DNA of 64,000 nt from G963663315 sp963663315. Lineage in GTDB: Bacteria; Pseudomonadota; Gammaproteobacteria; Arenicellales; Poriferihabitantaceae. Below, piece by piece: positions 54,699 through 62,394 of the stretch. Position numbers and translations under genes: made by a program. The notes beneath the pieces are model-generated. The model saw only the letters and a program-made list of their open reading frames with translations. It had not been told where the DNA came from and did no database searches. The stretch lies in the NCBI GenBank assembly GCA_963663315.1, contig OY760176.1, positions 992,001 through 1,056,000 of the forward strand, read 5' to 3'. Positions within the stretch are counted from its first letter, which is position 1, and each line of letters starts with the position of its first letter.

Positions 54699-56588
54699 TC
54701 ACTTTAGATAATCCCGTACGAACCGCTCCACGGGCATGGAACCCAGATCTTCCCCATCTTGTGCCCGAACTGCAACCAAATTTGTTTCAAGCTCACGGTT
54801 TCCCACAATAAGCAGATACGGGATGCGCTGAATCGTATGCTGACGGATTTTAAATCCGATCTTCTCGTTTCTCAAGTCGGATTCCACTCTGAACCCCTGT
54901 TTTTTCAAAGTTTCTTGTGTTTCCCTTACATAATTCGCCTGGTTGTCAGTAATATTCATGATTACAGCCTGAACAGGAGCGAACCAGACCGGAAATTTAC
55001 CTTCCCAATGTTCAATTAAAATACCAATGAATCGCTCAAAAGTGCCAATCAGGGCACGATGCAACATGACCGGGGTCTTTCTGGAACCGTCCTCGGCAAC
55101 GTACTCGGCATCCAAACGGGCTGGCATGGAAAAATCCACCTGCATGGTGCCGCATTGCCAGACCCGGCCAATACTGTCTTTCAGGGAGAACTCGATTTTC
55201 GGCCCATAGAAAGCGCCTTCACCCGGGTTTAACTCCCAACTCAGACTCTTGCTGTCCAACGCTTGAGCCAGCGCCGCTTCGGCCTTGTCCCAATCTTCGT
55301 CACTGCCTACCCTGTTTTCCGGCCGGGTCGACAATTTATAGATAATTCCGGTAAAACCAAAAGTTAGATAGACGTGATGCAGGAAGTCGATAAAATCCGA
55401 TACCTCGCTTTGCACTTGATCTTCGGTACAAAAAATGTGTCCGTCATCCTGCACAAATGCCCGTACCCGCATCAATCCGTGCAAAGCGCCCGATAATTCA
55501 TTTCGATGACATGAACCGAACTCTGCGAATCGAAGGGGTAAATCACGATAACTTTTCAGACCTTGATTAAACACCTGAATATGGCAGGGACAATTCATCG
55601 GTTTGAGTGCAAAGTCACGACCTTCCGATTTTACGGAAAACATGTCGTCACCAAATTTGTCCGCATGACCCGAGCGCTCCCAAAGTGAGTAATCAACCAC
55701 TGCGGGAGTATTGATTTCCAGGTAATTACGCTTGCGTTGCTCAGTCCTCATGTATTGTTGCAGCGTTTGATACAGCGCCCAGCCCCGAGGATGCCAAAAG
55801 ACCATGCCCGGCGCCTCTTCCTGCATGTGGAATAAATCAAGTTGTCTGCCCAGTTTGCGGTGATCTCTCTTTGCAGCTTCTTCCAACTGATTCAGATAAG
55901 CTTTCAGTTGTTTTTTATCTGGCCAGGCTGTTCCGTAAATTCGTTGAAGCATTTCATTACTGGAATCTCCTCGCCAGTACGCTCCAGCAACTTTCATCAA
56001 TTTGAACGCCTTCAGGTGGCCAGTGCTCGGCACGTGAGGACCTCGACACAAATCGGTAAATCCATTCTGGCTGTACAGGGAGAGTTTCTCATCGTCCGGT
56101 ATCGATTCAATAATTTCCGCCTTGTACACTTCTCCCTGATCCCGGAAAAACTCAACTGCTGCTTTTCGCTCTATCAATGTTCGCTGAACACGGTAGTCGG
56201 CTTTGGCGATTTGTGACATGCGCTGTTCGATGGCAGCCAGATCGTCCTCTGAAAATCCCGGGCGATATGAAAAATCATAGTAAAACCCATCAGCAATAAC
56301 CGGGCCAATGGTCACCTGAGCTTCAGGAAATAATTGTTTCACTGCCTGAGCGAGCAAATGTGCAGTTGAATGCCGGATGACTTCCAGACCCGCTGCATCC
56401 CTTGCGGTAATGATACTCAGTTCGCAGTCTTCCTCCAGCAATGCGCTGGTATCGCTCAATTCGCCATTCACAGTGGCCGCAATGGCAGCTTTCGCCAGAC
56501 CAGCGCCGATATCCCGGGCAACGTCAAATACAGTCAGGGGGTTGTGAAAATCCCGGACGGACCCGTCAGGAAGAGAAATTCGAGGCAT
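54699..56588 (-). CDS. thrS: Threonyl-tRNA synthetase
   Basis: A 629-residue class IIa synthetase. N-terminal TGS-like domain (1-60), editing domain with HSTAHLLAQAVKQLFPEAQV and a downstream HxxxC-type zinc/editing site, catalytic core (MNCPCHIQVFNQGLKSYRDL, FAEFGSCHRNELSGALHGLM, LHRALIGTFERFIGILIEHW) and anticodon domain (PVWFAPVQAVIMNITDNQ). Start ATG 56588. Leads the thrS-infC-rpmI-rplT-pheST-ihfA cluster. Confidence 0.98.
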   Translation of the reverse strand: MPRISLPDGSVRDFHNPLTVFDVARDIGAGLAKAAIAATVNGELSDTSALLEEDCELSIITARDAAGLEVIRHSTAHLLAQAVKQLFPEAQVTIGPVIADGFYYDFSYRPGFSEDDLAAIEQRMSQIAKADYRVQRTLIERKAAVEFFRDQGEVYKAEIIESIPDDEKLSLYSQNGFTDLCRGPHVPSTGHLKAFKLMKVAGAYWRGDSSNEMLQRIYGTAWPDKKQLKAYLNQLEEAAKRDHRKLGRQLDLFHMQEEAPGMVFWHPRGWALYQTLQQYMRTEQRKRNYLEINTPAVVDYSLWERSGHADKFGDDMFSVKSEGRDFALKPMNCPCHIQVFNQGLKSYRDLPLRFAEFGSCHRNELSGALHGLMRVRAFVQDDGHIFCTEDQVQSEVSDFIDFLHHVYLTFGFTGIIYKLSTRPENRVGSDEDWDKAEAALAQALDSKSLSWELNPGEGAFYGPKIEFSLKDSIGRVWQCGTMQVDFSMPARLDAEYVAEDGSRKTPVMLHRALIGTFERFIGILIEHWEGKFPVWFAPVQAVIMNITDNQANYVRETQETLKKQGFRVESDLRNEKIGFKIRQHTIQRIPYLLIVGNRELETNLVAVRAQDGEDLGSMPVERFVRDYLK

Positions 56589-56691
56589 TATCAGTGCTCA
56601 TTCAGTAGCATTTTGTACCGGAGAACGCATGTTATCGTAGTTATCGTCAGGCATGTTGATATGAGATCATACCCCTTCCGCAAGAACTTTC

Positions 56692-56768
56692 TGGTAGGCA
56701 CGAGTGGATTCGAACCACCGACCCCCACCATGTCAAGGTGGTGCTCTAACCAACTGAGCTACGTGCCT
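56692..56768 (-). tRNA. tRNA-Val (anticodon GAC)
   Basis: A 77-base tRNA with encoded CCA. Acceptor AGGCACG pairs with CGTGCCT; anticodon stem CCACC/GGTGG carries loop TTGACAT, anticodon GAC; T-loop TTCGAAT. It lies 103 bases upstream of thrS on the same strand and may be cotranscribed with it. Confidence 0.97.
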
Positions 56769-57703
56769 GTCGAAGGCGCAGGAGTTTACACATTCTTGTC
56801 CGGCAATTCAATTGGATCTGACTCCAGGATAAAAGTACCTGTAAAATAAGTGATTGAATCAGGTCAGGATTGATTCAGGCTGGGTTCATGCGGGTGATTG
56901 TATTAATTCATCAATCTTGATATGATCTGCTCTGTCTCACTGGACTTGAGCGAGTATCTGACAAGCATTTGTGTTTATTCCAGAATAAATCCAGGTTCGA
57001 CCCGGTATTTTAAAACCGGGGGCAGGAGACACGAAGAAAGATTTTAGGTGAAACCGTCCGGCTATCCGTGGAATTGGCCATTTGGATTGAATGTCGATGT
57101 TAAAAAGACGGTTTCCCCAATACAGGCGGTGATGACCGCAGACAGCCCTCCTCACAACGAGTCAGGGTTAAATCAGGTTGGTTCAGGGTATCAGGCAGTT
57201 TGAGATTACTGGACGATTTGCAGAAATTAGAAGAGAGAAAGTTTTTTTCGCTAAACATCCAGACATTATGAAGCATGGATTTAACAAGCATGACTGAAGC
57301 TTGTGTCAAGCTTCTGGATATGGTCAAGCTGATATCGGTTCGAGGTCTGGGCCGTGAACCCGCAGCCATCAAATCTACAGGATTTACGGATACTAACCGG
57401 AAACAGCGGTTATGGAACATGTTTGGCGAATATCATCCAATTTGATTTTCAAAAACCAATTCAACCAGCATGGCTTTTTAGCCTTATGTCGTTTTGAAAT
57501 CAATTGAAATCAAATGTTGAAATGCTGACGTTGAGTTAACATCGAGTTAACTCTGAAATGATTGATTCAGGCTTTCCATAGTCAAATACGGGAAGCGAAC
57601 AGACCCGGTTCAGATGAAACCGTGCTGTTCAATTTCGGGCCATTAGCCTCCTCCTCTTTTCTGCTCTGGTTAATTTTGTCGGGGCCATCCCATAATTTGG
57701 ATT
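56769..57703. other. Long stretch without a recognisable gene between tRNA-Val and rne
   Basis: No open frame here resembles a known protein. The longest, 57100-57420 on the minus strand (106 codons), and a 56-codon frame at 57275-57445 on the plus strand both lack a Shine-Dalgarno and recognisable motifs. Visible structure: a 14-base direct repeat GATTGATTCAGGCT at 56868-56881 and 57560-57573; a hairpin CCCGGT/ACCGGG at 57001-57020; distant inverted copies GAAACCGTC (57050-57058) and GACGGTTTC (57107-57115); tandem GAGTTAAC near 57533-57551. The rluC gene that is divergent from rne in E. coli is absent. The segment may hold a long rne leader, a small RNA or gene remains. Confidence 0.5.
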
Positions 57704-57730
57704 TTCCCGTTTTCCGATTGGGAACGGGAA
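57704..57730 (+). promoter_or_regulatory. Hairpin in the rne leader
   Basis: TTCCCGTT (57704-57711) pairs perfectly with AACGGGAA (57723-57730) around an 11-base loop, 54 bases before the rne start. In E. coli, hairpins in the rne 5' leader let RNase E control its own mRNA; the same role here is inferred. Confidence 0.4.
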
Positions 57731-57784
57731 TGGTTGGATGCCGGGCGGATACAACTCTTGTTCCCACGGCGCCGGGATATGTTA

Positions 57785-60031
57785 ATGAAAAGAATGTTAT
57801 TTAATGCAACCCATGCGGAAGAGCTTCGGGTTGCCATTGTCGATGGACAAAAATTGATTGATCTTGATCTGGAAGCGGCAGTCAGGACAGAAAAGAAAGG
57901 AAATATTTACAAGGGCATCATCACAAAAGTGGAACCGAGCCTCGAAGCGTGTTTTGTAGACTACGGCTCGGAAAAACAGGGATTTCTCCCACTCAAGGAG
58001 ATTTATCGGGGATACTTCAACGGCTATGACACAAAGACCCAGATCACCGACGTAAAGATTGATTCAGTGATCAGGGAAGGCCAGAAGATGATCATTCAGG
58101 TCGACAAAGACGAACGCGGCACAAAAGGCGCCGCACTGACTACATTTGTCAGTCTGGCCGGGCGATTTCTGGTTTTCATGCCCAACAATCCAAAAGGCGG
58201 CGGGATTTCAAGAAGAATTGCCGGGGAAGACCGTAACGAGTTACGGGATATATTATCCAGACTTGACATAAGCAGCCAGCACTCACTGATTGCCCGAACA
58301 GAAGGAATCGGCAGAAGCCAGGAAGAACTGCAATGGGACCTGGATTTTCTGGTCAGGCTTTGGGAAAACATTGAACAGGCATCCTCAAATTCAAAGGCGC
58401 CTTTTCTGATATACCAGGAGGGTAACCTGATAGTTCGCTCGATACGTGATCATTTATCCGAGGATATTACCGAAGTCATTGTCGACGACGAAGAAATCCA
58501 TGAACGAGCGGAACGATTTATTACCCAGGTAATGCCCCATAACCTGAAAAAACTCAAACTTTACACGGACAGTGTTCCGCTTTTTTCCAGATATCAGATA
58601 GAAGGCCAAATCGATTCTGCCTTCAATCGTCTGGTTACCCTGCCTTCCGGGGGTTCACTTTCTGTCGACCATACTGAAGCGTTGATTTCCATCGACGTTA
58701 ACTCGGCACGGGCTACCAAAGGTTCGGATATCGAAGAAACCGCCCTTAACACCAACCTTGAAGCGGTAGAAGAAATCGCCCGCCAGCTTCGGATCCGTGA
58801 TATAGGCGGTCTGGTTGTGATCGACCTGATCGATATGTCGATCAGCCGAAATCAGAGAACTGTGGAAAACAGGCTCAAGGAATCCTTGAAGGCAGACCGT
58901 GCAAGAGTACAGGTTGGACATATATCCCGCTTTGGGTTACTCGAAATGTCCCGGCAAAGATTGCGCTCTTCGATCAGCGATATTAACTATCAAATCTGCC
59001 CAAGATGCGATGGCATGGGCACCATACGAAACGTTGTATCGGCATCCTTGAATTTGCTCCGAATCATAGAAGATGAAGCGCTAAAGGAGAATACCGAAGC
59101 GATTCAAGTGATATTGCCGCTGGACATGGCTACTTACCTGTTGAATGAAAAACGCCATGAACTGTGTCAACTCGAAGCAAGGCTGGCATCCCGCACCATT
59201 ATCATTCCATCTGCTGAACTCAGCAGCCCTCAGTTTCAGATCAAGCGACTGCGAAGCGATGAGCTTGATGAATTGACGGACATTTCCAGTTTTAGACAAA
59301 AAGTGGATATAGAGGGCAAAAGCAAGGCGCCATCAAACAAATCCAGAGCTGCAAAGTCAACACAGCCCCATGTGCAACTTGATCAGATTGCGCCCCCTCA
59401 ATTCGAATCGCCCGCGCCTCCAACTGAATCGGAATCGGGACAGGACAAACCCGGGATTTTTCCGCGCCTGATCCGTTCCCTGTTTGGAAAGGGTGAAGCA
59501 ACAGAAAAAGCCAAATCAACTGATAGTCCCCCTCAGCAGGAAAGAAGAGGACGACGAGTCCAGGCAAAGAATACCCATTCCGATAAAACAGGAAGGGACA
59601 GAAACCGGAATCGGGTCAAGGATGGCGGCAAAAGCGACGACAATCGGGAAAAGCGTTCAAGCAGGCATATTCGTGACCAGCCAGACAAGATGAAATCACA
59701 ATCGAAGAACTACCGGTCCAAAAAGTCAACCACCGTTGTCCAACAGGATAATCAGGATGACAATCGAACCGGCACGAACAACCAGAAGCAGCGAAATCCA
59801 AAATATTTAAACCATCCGGCAAAAAGCAATCCGTCACCTGATCCATCCTCTGCATCGACGGGCCAGAGGCGACCACCCCGGTCTTCCCAGTCGCGATCAT
59901 ACAAACCGCGCCAGGGTTCATCAACGTCGTCAAATGATAACTACGGCCGACAGGCTCATCCCGGCCCGGTCGTCACACAGGGAAACATTCCGGCTGACAT
60001 TCCGGACGATATTGGGAATCGCAAGGGCTGA
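57785..60031 (+). CDS. rne: Ribonuclease E
   Basis: A ~748-residue endoribonuclease that starts mRNA decay and processes rRNA and tRNA. N-terminal catalytic half (1-~510): S1 domain (KGNIYKGIITKVEPSLEACF, VDYGSEKQGFLPLKEIY), 5' sensor, DNase I-like site with ISIDVNSARATKG and VVIDLIDM, and the zinc-link CPRCDGMG. From ~520 the protein is low-complexity, Lys/Arg/Ser/Asn-rich and probably disordered, as expected of the degradosome scaffold, but shorter than in E. coli (1061 residues). ATG 57785 (MKRMLFNATHAEELRVAIVD) matches the E. coli start. Confidence 0.95.
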   Translation: MKRMLFNATHAEELRVAIVDGQKLIDLDLEAAVRTEKKGNIYKGIITKVEPSLEACFVDYGSEKQGFLPLKEIYRGYFNGYDTKTQITDVKIDSVIREGQKMIIQVDKDERGTKGAALTTFVSLAGRFLVFMPNNPKGGGISRRIAGEDRNELRDILSRLDISSQHSLIARTEGIGRSQEELQWDLDFLVRLWENIEQASSNSKAPFLIYQEGNLIVRSIRDHLSEDITEVIVDDEEIHERAERFITQVMPHNLKKLKLYTDSVPLFSRYQIEGQIDSAFNRLVTLPSGGSLSVDHTEALISIDVNSARATKGSDIEETALNTNLEAVEEIARQLRIRDIGGLVVIDLIDMSISRNQRTVENRLKESLKADRARVQVGHISRFGLLEMSRQRLRSSISDINYQICPRCDGMGTIRNVVSASLNLLRIIEDEALKENTEAIQVILPLDMATYLLNEKRHELCQLEARLASRTIIIPSAELSSPQFQIKRLRSDELDELTDISSFRQKVDIEGKSKAPSNKSRAAKSTQPHVQLDQIAPPQFESPAPPTESESGQDKPGIFPRLIRSLFGKGEATEKAKSTDSPPQQERRGRRVQAKNTHSDKTGRDRNRNRVKDGGKSDDNREKRSSRHIRDQPDKMKSQSKNYRSKKSTTVVQQDNQDDNRTGTNNQKQRNPKYLNHPAKSNPSPDPSSASTGQRRPPRSSQSRSYKPRQGSSTSSNDNYGRQAHPGPVVTQGNIPADIPDDIGNRKG

Positions 60032-60064
60032 AGCATCCTTGCTTGCTTCAAAGTCTCGCCGAAT

Positions 60065-60083
60065 CCCCCGGCCCTGCCGGGGG
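60065..60083. terminator. Strong GC hairpin between rne and rlmD
   Basis: CCCCCGGC and GCCGGGGG form an 8-bp GC stem with a 3-base loop between the converging rne and rlmD genes. No T tract follows, so it may stabilise 3' ends or act as a weak two-way terminator. Confidence 0.5.
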
Positions 60084-60085
60084 CT

Positions 60086-61420
60086 TCAATCACACTGTGT
60101 AGTAGACGTTTCGAACAGGGCGATGGACTCAACATGGGCAGTATGCGGGAACATGTCAATGGCGCCTGCACAGATCAGAACATAGTTATTGTTGTTGACA
60201 AGTTCGTTCGCATCCCGGGCCAGCGTAGCCGGATTACAGGATACATAAAGGATTCTCTCGGGAAGCAACTTCGGAACCAATTCCGTAACCACTGCCAATG
60301 CGCCAGAGCGAGGAGGATCAAGCAATATCTTGTTGAATTTCCTTGCATTGAATCCCCTTGCTTTAGTCAGACGATTAGTTTGATCACCGTATAAATCACC
60401 AACAATAAAATCTGCGTTACCGATGTCATTCGATTTCGCATTTTCGATTGCCTGCCTGACCAGACGCTGATCATTTTCAATGCCCAGTACCGACGCGCCT
60501 GAACGTGCTATTGGCAATGTGAAATTTCCCAGCCCGCAAAACAGATCCAGAATGCAGTCATCCTTGTCGGGGTCAATCAACGCCACTGCCCTGTCAACCA
60601 TCATATTGTTAATTGACGCATTTACCTGAATAAAGTCTGAAGGAGAAAATCTCAAAGTGACATCGGTTCCATTCAATCTGTAACTCAAGGGGTTCGGTAT
60701 TGACGGATACAGTGGCTTGATCGTATCCAATCCACCAGACTGAGAATACACGCCAACTGAAAATTCGCTGGAAAATTGCTGCAGAAGCGCCTCGTCACCC
60801 GGTTCAAGTGGCTCCATATGTCTGATAATCATGGCGATGGAATCATCCCCGGCAGCGACCTCGATTTGTGGTATTCGATCATTGTTGGCCATACCTGAAA
60901 CAAGGTCCCGCAGTTCCGGTAACAAGTCAGATATTCTGGAGTCCAGCGTGATGCATCTTTGTAATTTCGTTACAAAACTGCTTTTTCGTTCTCGAAACCC
61001 AACCAGAATACCTCCCTTTTTTGGGACAAGTTTGACGCCCAATCTGGCTTTGCGCCTGTAGTGGCTTGTCGGCCCCTGAATCATTGGCATCCGAATCTCG
61101 GGAGAAACCCGACCGATTCTTGACAGATTGTCAAACAGGATTTTCTCCTTATAGTGCGATTGAGCCTGTCCGTTCAGGTGTTGTATCACGCAACCACCAC
61201 ACACACCGAAATACTCGCATCCTGGAACCACCCGGTCCGCAGAAGGTTCAGTCACTTCCAGCAACGTGCCTGAAAATTTTCCCCTGCGCTTTTTCCCTGT
61301 TTCAAATCGAATCAGCTCCCCGGGCAACGCACCGTCTACGAAATAAACCCGATCGTCTACCCTGGTTACCCCACTGCCATCATGGGTCAAATCTTCAACC
61401 CGGGCGTCTACAACCGCCAT
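60086..61420 (-). CDS. rlmD: 23S rRNA (uracil1939-C5)-methyltransferase RlmD
   Basis: A 444-residue TrmA/RlmD-family enzyme. A TRAM domain (~1-60; VEDLTHDGSGVTRVDDRVYF) precedes the iron-sulfur cysteines (CEYFGVCGGC and a later Cys in LQRCITLD). The SAM site is DCILDLFCGLGNFTLPIA, the target site IDPPRSGA-like LLDPPRSGALAV, the nucleophile LYVSCNPATLARD, and the base HVESIALFE. Cluster-binding cysteines favour RlmD over TrmA. It converges with rne. Confidence 0.9.
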   Translation of the reverse strand: MAVVDARVEDLTHDGSGVTRVDDRVYFVDGALPGELIRFETGKKRRGKFSGTLLEVTEPSADRVVPGCEYFGVCGGCVIQHLNGQAQSHYKEKILFDNLSRIGRVSPEIRMPMIQGPTSHYRRKARLGVKLVPKKGGILVGFRERKSSFVTKLQRCITLDSRISDLLPELRDLVSGMANNDRIPQIEVAAGDDSIAMIIRHMEPLEPGDEALLQQFSSEFSVGVYSQSGGLDTIKPLYPSIPNPLSYRLNGTDVTLRFSPSDFIQVNASINNMMVDRAVALIDPDKDDCILDLFCGLGNFTLPIARSGASVLGIENDQRLVRQAIENAKSNDIGNADFIVGDLYGDQTNRLTKARGFNARKFNKILLDPPRSGALAVVTELVPKLLPERILYVSCNPATLARDANELVNNNNYVLICAGAIDMFPHTAHVESIALFETSTTQCD

Positions 61421-61423
61421 GGA

Positions 61424-62218
61424 TCAACTGGCAATATCTGCCGATCTTTCCTTCCAGACGGACAGAAATTCCTTGAAATGCTCACCATCGGACTCCTCCA
61501 GAAATTTCTGTACCCGTTCGCATTCGGCACTGTAGCTGTCCCCTGTCAGGTTTCCCCGAACCAATTCCCAGCGCAAATACACCAGGAATGTATTCAGGAC
61601 ATCGGTCTCACAATAGTTTCGAATCTTGTCAATCTCACCATGCTGGAAGGTTTCCCACACGAGATCCCCGCTCATTCCAAGTTTTCCCGGAAATCCAAGC
61701 ATGACTGCGGTCGATTCCAACGATGCTGCCGCCCTCATATTGAAACCGGCCAGAATATCCATCAAATCAATATGCCGCCAATGGTATCGGCTCAAGTAAT
61801 TGTTAAAGCGAAATTCGCGGTCATCTTCTCCGGTTTCCCAATAGCGCCTCGCATTGACCCCGTGCAGCAAGGAGCGATAATGCAATACAGGTAAATCAAA
61901 ACCTGACCCGTTCCAGCTGACCAGAGTAGGTAAATATCGGTCAATGCCGTCAAAAAACCGGGTGATGATTTCTTTCTCTGAAGAATCCGATGCCCCCAGT
62001 GACCAGACCTTTATTGACTCTTTTGTGTGTAACATCGTTGAGATAGCCACAACACGATGCAGGTAAAGAGGCAGAAAATTCGATCTGCCGGTTTTTTGAA
62101 GCTGTTTGCTTGACATGACTTTGGCTACATCGTCATCGGACAAATCTTTCAATTGATATAAACGACGACCAGTCTCAACATCAGGAATCGTTTCTATATC
62201 AAAGACGAGAACATTCAT
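61424..62218 (-). CDS. 3'-5' exonuclease, PolB-type DEDD domain
   Basis: A 264-residue DEDDy exonuclease of the predicted PolB-like family. Exo I VFDIETIPD (Asp6, Glu8), Exo II LVSWNGSGFDLPVLHYR, and Exo III YCETDVLNTFLVYLRW are visible. It stands alone without a polymerase domain, as is common in proteobacteria. It ends 3 bases before rlmD on the same strand, suggesting coupling. DNA-repair or RNA-trimming roles are possible; not demonstrated. Confidence 0.88.
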   Translation of the reverse strand: MNVLVFDIETIPDVETGRRLYQLKDLSDDDVAKVMSSKQLQKTGRSNFLPLYLHRVVAISTMLHTKESIKVWSLGASDSSEKEIITRFFDGIDRYLPTLVSWNGSGFDLPVLHYRSLLHGVNARRYWETGEDDREFRFNNYLSRYHWRHIDLMDILAGFNMRAAASLESTAVMLGFPGKLGMSGDLVWETFQHGEIDKIRNYCETDVLNTFLVYLRWELVRGNLTGDSYSAECERVQKFLEESDGEHFKEFLSVWKERSADIAS

Positions 62219-62394
62219 ATCAGCTAATTGGATCAGAGGTGGGTGTTACTGGCTTTAAGCCTGGGATTCACGATTGTCCGACTATTCTGAACTTAAAACA
62301 AGGATGCATAGTCAATATCTGTCCTGCGATAGCCTGAGCCTGATCGAACCGAATTCCACAAATATCATATTTGTGATTGGCAAACGGCTTCAAC

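Noticed and set aside
57100..57420. A 106-codon minus-strand frame upstream of rne
   Set aside because: Composition rich in Ser, Arg and Leu without motif, overlapping the other small frame; not supported as coding.
57275..57445. A 56-codon plus-strand frame upstream of rne
   Set aside because: No Shine-Dalgarno, an in-frame stop just before the ATG and no recognisable motif; not enough to call a gene.
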